From positions 38,105,511 to 38,169,510 of the forward strand of contig NC_056000.1 of assembly GCF_018446385.1 (NCBI RefSeq): 64,000 nt of DNA, written 5' to 3'. Numbering within the stretch: position 1 is the first letter of the stretch; every line of letters starts with the position of its first letter. The notes beneath the pieces were generated by a model. That model made no database searches, was not told where the DNA came from, and worked only from the letters and a program-made list of their open reading frames with translations. The DNA comes from Zingiber officinale (taxonomy: Eukaryota > Streptophyta > Magnoliopsida > Zingiberales > Zingiberaceae). Shown here piece by piece: positions 35,166 to 46,430 of this stretch. A program made the position numbers and the translations under genes.

Positions 35166-36587
35166 TTACTCTGGGTCTTCAAAATTAAAGAAGGCGTCCG
35201 GGATATCATCAATCATGGCCGCTAGGTCGGAGGCTGGAATGTGCATTTCCTCGGGAAGGTGGCCACCCTTCTTCAAGTACGCCATGGTGACCTTGACCGC
35301 CTCGAGGAAAGTTGAGGAGACGTTGCCACCGAATTTTGCGCCAAACCGCTCCGAGCGGAGGTATTCTTGGCGAGCTGCTGCTAGGCGACTCGACTCTCCC
35401 TCCTTATATTGTCTGAGCGCCGCTCGGGCGGAAATCAGCGAATCTTGAAGAACTTTCAGGTCCACCTCCGCTTTGGTGCGTTCAGCCGAGCGCCCTTCCC
35501 GTTCGGCAGCTAGTTGGGCTTCCAGGTTCTTAGATTGCTGATCTAGGGCTCGGACTTCAACTTTCATTTTGTCCAGATCAGCAATCGCCCGCCTCTTCCG
35601 GCTGCTGGCGCGCTTCACGTCTGCGTCGCGTGTCTTGACCAAGCCTTCAAGTCGAGCCACCTCTGTCGCCAAGTCGGCGGACTTCTTCTGTTCGGCCTCG
35701 AGGGTTTGTTTCTCCCGCTCGGCCGATGGACCCCCTGACACTTGGAGTTTCTCCAAGAGATCCTCCAGCTCGCCTAGCCGATGGCTAGTGGCGATTTGCT
35801 CAGCCCAGCGCTGTAAGAGAAATAATAAAATGAGGAACTGGACGGTAGCATAGCACAGAAAGAAAAATGAATTTACCTGAGTGGCCTGCTGCATGTTGTT
35901 ATCGCCGAGCTGCTTGGGCGTCATGAGGGCCACTTGAATCTGGGCGTCCTCGAACAGCTTGGCGAGCGGGCCCGTCAGGGTTATTTCGTGGACAGGGCTT
36001 GATGGCCGATCAGAAGACAGTAAATATTCCTCCGACGGGAATCGGAGGGTAGTTTTGATGGTCGGATGGCCGGACGGCGCTTCTTCAGTCGCGGCCGCCT
36101 GATGCGAGGACTCCCCCATGGTGGAAGTTTCGCCCAACCGACGTAAGCGGCGACGAGTTTGGGGAGGAAAACCTGAGGGCCGTGCGGTAGGCGAAGACAC
36201 AGGGGTCCCGATCTGCGTCGGTGTGCGGTCCGACGAATCTACCCCGATCGGCACTTGTGGTTCGCTTTGAGTCAGAAGGCGGGGGTCTCTTCGACGTTTC
36301 CGCCGAACTTCCAGTGGGGGGTCCCCGGCCTGGGGGACTCCCAGCTCTGCTGGAGCAGAGGAAACAGGATCCGCTTCAACCTCCGTTGAAGCGGCTGAGG
36401 TGACTTCTGTTTCAGGGGCCGACTGTGTCCCCCCCTCTCCTGTAGCTGCCGGGCGGCTGGGGATAAGACCCCGCTCGGCGAGTTCTCTTTTAGTCACCGC
36501 TTCGATTTCCACGGACTTCAACTTCAGATGATCGGTGGCCTTGGAGCGCCACATGACTTCAGCTGCAGTAAAAGAAATTAAAATCAA
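35166..36587 (-). CDS. Antisense ORF of the gypsy-like element: Pro/Ser-rich plus coiled coil (fossil)
   Basis: A 473-residue open frame on the strand opposite to the LTR direction. An acidic/proline-rich first half (residues ~40-240) is followed after about residue 265 by a long coiled coil rich in Glu, Lys, Ala and Leu (for example LEDLLEKLQVSG, RAIADLDKMKVEVRALDQQ). An internal stretch of hydrophobic residues around 243-261 looks like translated intron. Proteins of this make-up are commonly annotated next to the 'putative gypsy-type transposase' domain (Pfam PF04195). Antisense extra ORFs are known in plant Tat-lineage Ty3/gypsy elements (Grande, RIRE2, Retand). Function is unknown. Confidence 0.6.
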   Translation of the reverse strand: MILISFTAAEVMWRSKATDHLKLKSVEIEAVTKRELAERGLIPSRPAATGEGGTQSAPETEVTSAASTEVEADPVSSAPAELGVPQAGDPPLEVRRKRRRDPRLLTQSEPQVPIGVDSSDRTPTQIGTPVSSPTARPSGFPPQTRRRLRRLGETSTMGESSHQAAATEEAPSGHPTIKTTLRFPSEEYLLSSDRPSSPVHEITLTGPLAKLFEDAQIQVALMTPKQLGDNNMQQATQVNSFFFLCYATVQFLILLFLLQRWAEQIATSHRLGELEDLLEKLQVSGGPSAEREKQTLEAEQKKSADLATEVARLEGLVKTRDADVKRASSRKRRAIADLDKMKVEVRALDQQSKNLEAQLAAEREGRSAERTKAEVDLKVLQDSLISARAALRQYKEGESSRLAAARQEYLRSERFGAKFGGNVSSTFLEAVKVTMAYLKKGGHLPEEMHIPASDLAAMIDDIPDAFFNFEDPE

Positions 36588-37372
36588 TTAGACAAAAAAG
36601 ACTAAGAGTAAAGAATCCTTACTCATGCGGATGGGGAGGTTTGCCCGAACGGGAGACAATCCGAAAATATACAACACCCCCTTGAGAAGCAACTGGTCGA
36701 TCTTGTATCGCTGACCGGATAACCAGTTCGCCGCATGAAGATAGGATGGGTTGCTTCTGAACTTGCCGAGCTCCGGCTGAGTCGGCACAGCGGTCTGCCA
36801 TTTGGTGCGGAAGGCTGGCCGCTCGGGAAGTCGGATGTAGAAGAAAAACTCCTTCCAGTGTTTGTTGGAGGTCGGCATATTATCAAAAAATCTAAAGCCT
36901 ATTCTACTTTGGAAGATAAAGGTGCCCGGCTCAGATTGTTTAGGGTAGAAAAAGAAGTGGAATATTTTGGGGTCGAGAGGGATACTGTGCAGCTTAAAGA
37001 GGACGACTACCCCGCCCTAAAGGAATTCGGCACAAGTTGGCCGAGCGGGATGCGAAAATAATTACAAACCTCCAAAATAAAGGGATGGGTAGGAAACCTA
37101 AGGCCGCCCTGGAATTGGTCCAGAAAGAAACAAATGGTGCCGATCGGCGGGTCATGGGGCCGATCAGACGGGTCGGCTACAACTATTTCATAGTCATCGG
37201 GAATCCCGTACGTCCGAACAAGGCGCCGAGTGCCCTCCTCATCAAATCGGCTCTCCATAGTCAGGTACCAAGGGCCCTGAACTCCAACAGCGGGTTCAGA
37301 GGAGCTTGTCATCTCGAAGGAGCAAAAAGACAGCGAGAAATCGAAGGAATGGGAGCAAAGAAGGTAGAACAA
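36588..37372 (-). CDS. Antisense ORFs with 'putative gypsy-type transposase' (PF04195-like) sequence (fossil)
   Basis: Two open stretches (37372-37007 and 36878-36588) contain phrases typical of the plant-specific PF04195 family: IPDDYEIVVADPSDRPHDPP, FLDQFQGGLRFPTHPF, CNYFRIPLGQLVPNSFR, then KHWKEFFFYIR and WLSGQRYKIDQLL. Despite its name the family has no shown transposase activity. It sits immediately upstream (minus strand) of the coiled-coil ORF and is probably part of the same transcript. I treat it as part of the LTR element, and whether it is intact is not assessed here. Confidence 0.6.
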
Positions 37373-37964
37373 GTGGGGAGGGCCTTGTAAGGGGAGGGGA
37401 AAAGCTTACTGAGGGAAGGTAGACAGAAAGGATCACCAAAGAGCCGAAGACCACCGAGAGGCGAAAGCTGGGACGGCCGGAATGATGCAGCAGCAGCGGG
37501 CACCTTCGATTGAAAATTCGCGATAAAACAGAGAATGCGGCGTAAAAAGGCGAAGACGAGGGCTTTATACGAACAAGGCTGGTCGGCCTCGTCCGTTGGA
37601 TGCAGGTCACGGAAGACAAAGTCATCATCTAGCCGTCCGTTTCGAAATAACCAGCGTCCCATCATACGGGTCATCACCGCCGCGCAAGAGGAGCCACGTG
37701 GCGCTCTGTCGCCAGGCACAATTAATGCGCCCATACCGCGCATGCTTCGACTTAATGAAAAGGATTTGCGTGATTTTCGAGAAGATCTAGACAAGCAAAC
37801 ATCTATGTTGAGCGACAAGACAACCGGAATGAAGAGCCGAACGATTGAATTTGAAGGCCGAACGGCCCCACGGATACTATAAGCGACGGAAGACCGGCCG
37901 CTCGGACACATAGTCCAGTCGGTCGGACTCACGCCTCCTTCGACTAGACTTGAAGGAAGGCAAG

Positions 37965-38597
37965 TGATCCGTGTAAGAATGGGGGTCCACCCTCGAAGGG
38001 TCGCCTAAGGACGGAGGAGGGCGGCCCGGTGGATAATGGTCGGCGGGCTATAGATAACTCATCCATGGGCTTGGGTTTACGCCAAGGCGGGGAGGACCTA
38101 AGGGCGGCGAGTCCTTCATTTGGGACCTAAGGGCGGCGGTGGTCCTCGGCCAAGATAAGCGGTACAAAGGTGGCCGGCGGCCTATCGCTTGTCTCGAGAT
38201 ATGGGATGTCGGAGAAGGCCGCGTCGATGATAAGGCCGTGCAGAGATTGCGATGGAAGCTCCGCCGTCACATCGGGAGAGGTGGATATGATAGCGATATG
38301 GCCTCATATATGCTCTTCTGACAGGTATGGTCTGAAGCAGATGACTGCTTCGATCGACGTGCCTGGGCTCTTTCGATAGCTCTATATAAGGCCTCTATTT
38401 CTTCACCGGAGGTACGCGCGTCTGGATCTCTGAAGCCACTTCTTTGCTATTTCCTCGCCTGACTTGAGCGTCGGAGGGCCGTCGCCGGGACACCCCCCCC
38501 CGGCTCGGTCTTGTTGCAGGTTCGCCGGAGCACTCAAGGATCCAGCAGGGAGCGCCACGTCCCCAGCGTCCGTTGACTCCTAGTTCAGACAGGATCA
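37965..38597 (+). repeat. 3' LTR of the gypsy-like element
   Basis: Begins TGATCCGTGTAAG and ends CAGACAGGATCA, with the termini forming the TGATCC/GGATCA inverted repeat. It is shorter than the LTRs of the younger relative (1.05-1.17 kb) and matches them only near the ends, so the LTR body has been replaced in one lineage. Confidence 0.75.
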
Positions 38598-40354
38598 CCC
38601 AATATAACATCTGCTTGACCCATATCTTTCATATCGAAATTTTTGGTCAACATTTTCTTTGTAGTCATGATTACATCATGATTACTGCCCATTATTAGCA
38701 TGTCGTCTACGTACAGACAGACGATTATATAGCCTTTGGGTGTGTCTTTGACATAAATGCATTTGTCACATTCATTTATTCTGAATTCGTTTGACAGCAT
38801 TACTTTGTCAAATTTTTCGTGCCATTGTTTAGGCGCTTGCTTAAGTCCGTATAACGACTTAACAAGTCGACACACCTTTTTCTCATTTCTTGGAGCTATG
38901 AACCCTTCGGGTTGCTCCATATAAATTTCTTCTTCCAACTCACTATTTAAGAACGCAGTCTTAACATCCATTTGATGTATTTCAAGGTCATACAGTGCTG
39001 CAATGGCTATTAGCACTCGTATGGACGTAATCCTTGTCACTGGTGAGTAGGTGTCGAAGTAATTAAGGCCTTCCTCTTGCTTGTACCCTTTGGCTACAAG
39101 TCTGGCCTTATACTTGTCAATTGATCCATCAGCTTTATACTTGCGTTTTAGTATCCACTTACAACCTAATGGTTTATTACCAGAATGAAGGTCTACTAAT
39201 TCCCAAGTATGATTATTCATGATAGACTCAATCTCACTATTGACAGCTTCTTTCCACATTGGAGCATCGGGACTAGAGAGAGCCTCACTTAATGTTCTTG
39301 GTTCCATTTCTGACATGAAAGTCATGTAATCTGGCCCGAACGATTTCTCAACTCTAGCCCGTTTGCTACGACGTGGCTCTTTGTTTTGATCGTCAATAGT
39401 TCTTTTATAACAGCTAAGTTCGGTAGCGACATTCTCGTTTGAACTTCCGTTGTTATCATTTTCAACATTTCCCTTCTTATTTGAGAATACGTTTTCAAAG
39501 AATATTGCATTCCGAGATTCTATAGTTGTTCCCACATGAATATCAGGAATGTCTGATTTGTGAACTAGGAAACGATATGCACTACTATTATGGGCATATC
39601 CGACAAATACCGCATCGAACGTTTTAGGTCCGATCTTTACTTGCTTTGGTTTAGGTACTTCGACCTTTGCCAAGCACCCCCACACTTTCAGGTATTTGTA
39701 CGATGGCTCGCGGCCTTTCCATAGTTCATAAGGAGTTTTATCACTTTTCTTATGAGGGATTTTGTTGAGAATGTGATTTGCCGATAATATTGCTTCCCCC
39801 CACAAGTTTTGAGGTAAGCCTGAATTTATCAACAAGGCATTCATCATCTCTTTTAGTGTCCAATTTTTACGTTCGGCAACACCGTTCGATTGAGGTGAGT
39901 AAGGTGTCGTTGTTTGATGAATAATGCCAGATTCTGAACAAAATTCATTAAACGGTGCACCATATTCTCCACCTCTATCGCTACGAATTATTTTAATTCG
40001 TTTGTCAAGTTGATTTTCAACTTCTGTTTTATAAGTTCTAAATGCCTCTAGGGCTTCGTCTTTACTTCTTAAAAGAAAGACATAACAGAACTTTATGCAG
40101 TCATCGATAAAAGTAATAAAATACTTTTTACCTCCTCTAGTTTGCACAAATTTCAAGTCGCATAGATCACTATGTATTAACTCTAGAGGAGTCGTTGACC
40201 TTTCCACCGAATGAAAAGGTAGTTTCGTCATTTTTGCTTCCACGCACACTTCACATTTGTGTGTTCCGTCAACATTGACGTTTGGTAATAAATTTAATTT
40301 GACGAGACGTTTAAGAGTATTATTATGCACATGTCCGAGTCGATCATGCCACAA
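38598..40354 (-). CDS. Copia integrase and reverse transcriptase region (fossil)
   Basis: The open frame begins with the integrase zinc region (HDRLGHVH ... CEVCVEAK). The integrase core follows, with HSDLCDL, DRGGEYG and GVAERKN around the D-D-E residues. The reverse transcriptase comes next, with [57 protein letters not shown] and the catalytic YVDDML. The match to plant copia polyproteins is beyond doubt. The frame ends where the neighbouring LTR begins. Confidence 0.92.
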
Positions 40355-40549
40355 ATTAAAACACTCAACAACATAGCTGGAAGCATTTATTTTATTACCA
40401 TCAATATTTCAGAGTACAGGCATTACAACCATTTTGAATAGACCCTTTTCTAGGTACCCTTTCCTACGAAGATATTATTCTTCGTAAGTACAAAGTTGTC
40501 TGACTGGAACACTAGCCTAAATCCGCCTTAACTAGTGCCGCTCCAGAAA

Positions 40550-41008
40550 CTAGGTTCTTACGATGTCGGGAACATGGAGTACATCAATGAGTGTTAGCTC
40601 CTTTTCGGACGTCATCTTCGGAACAACTTTTCCGAGTCCGACAATTGGCGACGCCGTGGAATTACCCATATAGAGCTTCCCGCCATTTATCGGAGTATAC
40701 TTGGAGAACATCGCCTTATCGGAACAGATATGACGAGTTGCTCCAGTATCAATGAACCACTGCTTCGGGTTGGTATCCACCAAGTTGGCTTCAAATACAA
40801 CCGCAGTGAGATCCAAGTCCTCAAGAGAGGTTGCGACGTGGTTCGCAGCATCCTTTGGCCCCTTGGTTGACTTCTTCGGGCGTCTGCAGTCCTTGGACAG
40901 GTGTCCTGCCTTTCCACAGTTGTAGCAGGATCCCTTGAACTTCTTCGCTTGTGCCTTCTTCTTGAACTGTTTCGGCTTTTTAGCGTTCGGCTCGACCAGG
41001 TTGGACAT
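40550..41008 (-). CDS. Copia nucleocapsid knuckle and aspartic protease region (fossil)
   Basis: A basic stretch leads to the zinc knuckle CYNCGKAGHLSKDC. About 60 residues later comes the protease active site WFIDTGATRHIC, then GLGKV and LTLIDVLHVP, all standard copia protease landmarks. Confidence 0.88.
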   Translation of the reverse strand: MSNLVEPNAKKPKQFKKKAQAKKFKGSCYNCGKAGHLSKDCRRPKKSTKGPKDAANHVATSLEDLDLTAVVFEANLVDTNPKQWFIDTGATRHICSDKAMFSKYTPINGGKLYMGNSTASPIVGLGKVVPKMTSEKELTLIDVLHVPDIVRT

Positions 41009-41140
41009 ATCGTCTATAGTCCGCTTGGTTCCTCTGCAGTCGGATAACTTTCGATTATCCTCCTCTATTCGTAGCCTCAGGATCAGGTCTTGCAGCCCTA
41101 TCTCCTTTTGCTTATGCTTTAGGTAATTCTTGAAATCCTT

Positions 41141-41734
41141 TCATGACGGAGGGAGCTTCTCAATTACCGCAACAACTGCGAATGACTCGTTCAACTTCAT
41201 TCCTTCGGCGTCCAGATCATGCAGTATTAATTGCATATCTTGGACTTGAGATGAGACACTCTTTGAGTCCACCATCTTGAAATCCAGAAACCGGCCGACG
41301 ATGAATTTCTTCAGTCCGGCATTTTCGGTCTTGTATTTCTTCTCAAGCGATTCCCACAAAGATTTCGCTGTCTCCAATGAACAATACACGTTATACAACG
41401 TGTTGTCCAAGGCGTTGAGAATGTAGTTGCGACACAGAAAATCTCCGTGCGTCCACGTATCGCAAGCAGCCTTGCTACCGTCCGTAGCGACTGGCGGGTC
41501 TTCACGCAAAAACCGTACAAGGTTTAGTGTTGTTAAGTAGAACAGCATCTTCTGCTGCCATCTTTTGAAGTCGGCTCCGGTGAATTTCTCCGGCTTTTCT
41601 CCGTGCGGAATGGATGTCGGAACAGCGGTCGAAACGGCCGTCGGAACAGTGGTCGGAACGTCGTTGGTAGCCATATCAGTTTGTACGGAATATCGTTTAC
41701 GACTGTTGTTACCGGTAAATTCCGGAGTATGCAA
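41141..41734 (-). CDS. Copia Gag region (fossil)
   Basis: A 197-residue frame with EKFTGADFKRWQQKMLFYL, CRNYILNALDNTLYNVY, AKSLWESLEKKYKTE, KKFIVGRFLDFKM and IEKLPPS corresponds to the UBN2/retrotrans_gag-type region of plant copia Gag. The first ~20 residues may be non-coding leader. Confidence 0.85.
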   Translation of the reverse strand: MHTPEFTGNNSRKRYSVQTDMATNDVPTTVPTAVSTAVPTSIPHGEKPEKFTGADFKRWQQKMLFYLTTLNLVRFLREDPPVATDGSKAACDTWTHGDFLCRNYILNALDNTLYNVYCSLETAKSLWESLEKKYKTENAGLKKFIVGRFLDFKMVDSKSVSSQVQDMQLILHDLDAEGMKLNESFAVVAVIEKLPPS

Positions 41735-42801
41735 ACTGATCGTCGAGGCTAGTGTTCGACACTATCTCCGTAAACGATATTGCTCCGCTACGGTGCTTAA
41801 CGGATTGTTGCAATTCGTTCCCAAGATACAACGACGACAATCGTCTCGGAATCGTAGCACTCCGACTTCCGAGACCAGCGAACCTTCTCGTAGGCTTCTT
41901 GGACTCTTGAATGCACAAGATGAGTGAGTGAATACTTGAGGAAGAGAAGATTAAGTTGAGTGATTTGATTCCAATCTGGAGGGTTCTATTTATACAGAAG
42001 GAAGAGGCTTTAGGGAGGGGTGTGACCTTTGGGTGGATTAATCTGGGCCGTCCGGACTGAAGAGTTATAACCCTTCACATAGCCCCTTTAATCTCATCCA
42101 TCAGATCTAAGAGTTGTGACCCTCAGATCTATCAGCCATCGGATCTGGATCCATTGATCCGATGCTTCAGATCATGTCTCATCCCAAGCCGTCAGATCGT
42201 GACTCATTGTGATCAACGTTGATCAACGGCTGCCATCCGATCGCCCAACCAACCTCGCGTCGATGCGAAGCGCAAAGTTCGCCTACAAAGCGCCCATTGC
42301 CCACGTGCGCACATGGCGGGTGCCGTGCTCACAGGTGCTAGCACCGCTCACCCAGTGCCATGTAGGCCTGATGTCACCGAGCATAAATTTATGCTCCTCA
42401 ATGCTCGCGACGATGCAAAGTGCGCCTAAGCGCCCATTCGCGCGTCGCGTGGCGGGCTCGCGGTCAGCACCGCTCGCCCCTGAGCAGAGAGTACCTGGTA
42501 CTTTTCTGAGTTAACTCCAATAACTCAACATCATTAATAAGTAAGGAATGCACATCGGAAATTTCCGATGTGGGACTATTCTCCCTTGCATTTCCTTAAT
42601 GAATAACCAACGTTATTTTGGGCCGACTTTGAATATTAATTTCTCATTCACCCTTAATCGGTTTTGAGCAAATTAATAGTCTAAATCTATCTACGCGAAA
42701 CGTAGATTTCAATTTTGAAGTCAATTACGACTTTCAACAATTGATGGCTTCCGATTTTTCCTCCTCAAAATCGTATTGGTCCATTTAGGCCCCAATATCC
42801 A

Positions 42802-44714
42802 ACATATATAACGAAACATACAATGTAACAAAAAAGGTGGTTGTCATGATGTAAAAGTAAACAATTACCATGAAAATAAAATTATGGAAATTTGGTGAAA
42901 TTGCTACTAACAAGTTCAAAAAGAAAGGATTCATTTTGTCATATGTAATATTATTAAATTTCCCCTCCTTTTATCTTAAATTAGCACCCCTTTTAAGAGC
43001 AGCAACAACCCTTTGAATAGCTCTAGCAACTCTTCAAGTCTCATGTTGAATGCTGAAATGAGCTTCCTTTCTTAGTGATAAAAGGTGAATATATTCGTTT
43101 CCAGTGTCCCTGTCAATTCGTTCTAAGACCAACACGGTGAAAATAAATCACGGACGGTTACTAGTCTTTAGAATAGAAACTAACATATAAATGAGGTATT
43201 TACCTCGATTTTGTCGAGATTCGAACCCCTGATTTCATGTTGATAACATCTCATGCGCTAGCCACTAGATCCATCCGAGGAGACAATGAACTTCCTTCCC
43301 TGTACTATGTGTAGCTTGAGAAATAACATCAGCTATCCCAGGAAAGAAAGGGAACTTGCTCTCTGAATCCTTAGGCGATGAGTACTGCCGTACAAGTAAT
43401 CAGCACTTCAATAGGAGTATGAACAATGTGTGTTATTTGATGAACTAGAAAGTTAACGAATTCAACCTTCAAACTCTACAAAATTATACTAATTCAGTAA
43501 ATATGAGATTACAGTCAACAACTTAAGGCCACCAAAAAGTTTCGCCTAACTCTTTAATAGAAATCATACGGTGAGATCTTGCATACTGAAATAAAACTTG
43601 AGAGGTATTAGAGTGAGAATTTTCATTGCTCGACTCCAAAAAATGTTGGAAAGAATGAAATTAGCTTGTTCCACTTCCACCTGCAAATGGAAACAAAAAT
43701 GAAAAGCTAATGAAAAATATAGTGGCATGGACCTGTAGTATATACCTATTGATGACTATTCTGGACCCAAAAAATTAACTGGTGAATACAATTGTTACAA
43801 CCCTCAAAAACTTAATGTAAACTTTTTGTTTTGATCAAATTTGTTTCAAAACTTGGGACATGTTTAGCAACTAATCCTAGAATGTCTTGCTTATTTTTCT
43901 TTCTTCATTGTTTTTTATATACATGTTTCTAAACTATCTTAACTACTAGTTTCAAACCTCAACTTTTAGTAAATCAACACTAAAAATAGCTAGCAGTTTC
44001 TATTGTTTACTTGTACTATACATTTCTCCTACATTGCAAAACTGTATTAATAGGGGTTGTCTTTCAAAAATGATAGTGCCTATTACTTGGCAACATATGT
44101 AAAACAAAAGAATGTTATACTTCAGTATCCAAAAGCATAGTAGTCATCATTGGCAACATATGTAGATCTTTAAACCACTAAAAAAAAATTCTTGAAATCA
44201 TGCACTTTCTTAAACATCATGAACCCCCACTTAATCTAATCTCAATCCCAAAAAAATGAATAAAAAAATAGTTGATCCTTGCCATTGATGAAGAAGAGGA
44301 CACGACAGTGGCTACGTAGTTGCTTGATTGGGCAACGACTGCTCAGGAGGCTACCTCGCAGATTCACCAACAGTGCAATCGTCAAACAACCGCATTACCC
44401 CCTCCTCCTCCCCCCCTCTTTTTTTATTTTTGCAAAATAAGAAATAAAGGTTTAGGGTTAAGGGATACATTGAGCTTCCTAACTTGTTGTGGAGTGCGAC
44501 ACCAAGGGAGGAAGATGAAGTCAAAGAGGAGACAACGACGAACGCACTCGAAGAGCCTATGATGACTTGCACCGGAGAGCCGACACTATTGTCACACTTG
44601 AGGAAGTTGAGCTTAGGCAAAAAAATAAAGTCTTTTACCAGGGAAAAAGAAAAACCAATATTTTCTCCACCCAAAGCTGCTTTTAATCGGGAATGAATTT
44701 TAAATCCACTTATT
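42802..44714. other. Intergenic, contains one SINE
   Basis: AT-rich DNA without a supportable gene. The SINE at 43071-43285 is the only clear feature. Around 44.3-44.7 kb there is a slightly GC-richer patch with short ORFs on both strands that match nothing I know. Confidence 0.55.
43071..43285 (-). mobile_element. tRNA-derived SINE with target duplication
   Basis: The flanks ATGAGCTTCCTT (43058-43069) and ATGAACTTCCTT (43286-43297) differ by one base and bracket a 215-bp body of the same family. On the minus strand it reads GGATCTAGTGGCTAGCGCATG in the head and GGGGTTCGAATCTCGAC around the B box. It has the fullest head of the copies here. Confidence 0.86.
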
Positions 44715-44905
44715 TAATGAGCAGGGATCCTTTAGTCCGCATTTAGTATACCAGGGCCCTGGTCCATTGAAGTGATAGATGGAGTTTAATGGAACACCAC
44801 CTATTAAATAAGTGGGGGTCATTGACTCCACTTATCAATATCCCTGGTCTAGGAGCAGACCAGGGCAGACGGGACCAGAGGATCTCGCTTGCTTATTTAA
44901 TTGGG
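44715..44905. repeat. Small fold-back element
   Basis: ATTTAATGAGCAGGGATCC and GGATCTCGCTTGCTTATTTAAT are inverted copies of each other. CAGGGCCCTGG and CCTGGTC words lie inside. At about 190 bp and without an ORF it is probably a MITE. It is not clearly the same family as the GGTCC hairpin near 7.2 kb. Confidence 0.5.
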
Positions 44906-46364
44906 TTTTGTCATTCCAAATTATTTAGGAATGATTCCAAAATTTGTATTCCCAAACTTATTAACGAAACACTTTGTATTTCTATTATTTCATTCACTCA
45001 TTTTCAAACCCCTAAACCAAACGTCACCTTAGATTTGAGAGGTTGTAATCAGGAGTAGAGCATGGCCTAGTTTGGGCAGTTGTCCACACCCTAGCCATCA
45101 TAGAGTGGTCCAATAATATGTTGGCAGACTTGATATCATGATTACCCATGTACCCATGAGAATAATATAAGATTTATTTATGCATATTTCAATACGAATT
45201 TGTACCTTTTTTTAGTTTGATCTCACACATCGCGAAGATACTCCAATTGGTAGAAAGACAATTGGTAGATTCACAAAGCATCACAATCAAAATTGATATT
45301 GCAATACGGCTATTAATTGGTGGAGCAACTAAGCAAGATAGTGTATAGTGTCTTGTAAAAACAATTAACAAGTCAAAAAGACAGAGGGGGGTTGGGGGGA
45401 TACACTGTCACGAGTACTTTTGAATTTTCCTGGCGGGTGGATAGGGGAAAGCTAAGGTTGTTCACCTTCAATAATAGTTTGATTTGTAAGGGACTCACTA
45501 CCATATTATGATATCTTCAACAATCAACATCTAGAGTTATATTTATTCTCAAATCAAAGCTCTCATACTTTTCATTAGCGCTTGTTGAAAATCACTATTT
45601 ATTAGCATCAAAATAAACTATAAAAAATTGAATATATATATAACTATATTAATTATATTATAGTGTTACCTGCTCTTAATCAAGATTCTAGCTCGGCCCC
45701 TTGTGTAACGAAAATAATTATTATACATGTTATATAACTTTCAATAATTAAAATATAATAATTAAAAAAAATAAATAGAATATTAAAATTAATATTAGTA
45801 TATTATAAAGAGAGGAACGTTAAAAGTTCCTTGAATGATATATTCAATTAAGTAATAAATCAAAGATAATTTTTATGCTCATATATATATATATATATAT
45901 ATGAGAAAAAAACATTTTCGAGATATAGATACACGTGGTGGCCTCACCAGTCCCCGCATGATTTTCCTCTCAGAACAGACGTATATGCTCATGGCCTGAG
46001 TTAAACCTCCTTATGTCCCTCATTAATGTTACTAGAGCCCTCTACTCAATCACTCTCTTCAAGTTATCTTAGTTCTGACTATCTTCCAATAACTTTAACT
46101 GAGAAGCTAAAAGTAATTGTTAAATAGGCAAGACTGATCATCTAACAAATGATATGTCATATGTGAGACTCGATGATATTAAAAATCAAGAGAAAGGAAA
46201 GGTAAAACTTTGAAATGGTGGAAATCATGGTTTGCAGAGCAAATAATATGCTTGATTGGATTGATAGCTGATGTGGTAAGTGGGAAATAAAACTCATGAT
46301 GGTTCTTTAGGATATTAATTATATTATGATGTCAAATGTAATAATTTTACAAATATTAGTGCAA

Positions 46365-46369
<5 letters not shown>
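44906..46369. other. Intergenic, AT-rich
   Basis: No gene is seen. There is a 20-base AT dinucleotide run near 45882-45901 and GGGGGGTTGGGGGG near 45385. Confidence 0.55.

Positions 46370-46428
<59 letters not shown>
46370..46428. repeat. (AT)n microsatellite
   Basis: An almost pure AT dinucleotide run of about 58 bases. It abuts a sharply GC-rich patch at 46430-46750. Confidence 0.95.

Positions 46429-46429
<1 letters not shown>

Positions 46430-46430
<1 letters not shown>

Larger units (their letters stand above)
33426..38597 (+). mobile_element. Ty3/gypsy-like LTR element, 5' part missing, with satellite arrays and antisense ORFs
   Basis: The right end is an LTR of 633 bp (37965-38597) with TGATCC...GGATCA termini, identical to the termini of the young element at 56559-61493. 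The preceding purine tract (GACTTGAAGGAAGG) and the shared 42-base approach to the LTR (from about 37912) confirm the relation and the plus orientation. The interior holds two satellite arrays (33426-33835 and about 33855-34850) and then ORFs on the opposite strand (35166-37372). No 5' LTR or primer-binding site is found at the left edge, so the element is 5'-truncated and broken. No gag or pol of its own is visible. It ends exactly where a copia reverse-transcriptase frame is interrupted, so it inserted into that copia element. It is older than its 56-61 kb relative. Confidence 0.75.
38598..42801 (-). mobile_element. Ty1/copia LTR retrotransposon, cut by another element (fossil)
   Basis: On the minus strand the order is 5' LTR (starting TGTTGGATATTGGGG at 42801; its inner end is not certain, roughly 41.75-41.95 kb), Gag (41734-41141), CCHC knuckle with protease (41008-40550), then integrase and reverse transcriptase (40354-38598). 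That order of integrase before reverse transcriptase defines copia. The element stops within the end of the reverse transcriptase, where the LTR of the 33.4-38.6 kb element begins. RNase H and the 3' LTR are not in the window. A TATAAATAG on the minus strand near 41,990 fits an LTR promoter. It is broken in a few places. Confidence 0.88.
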
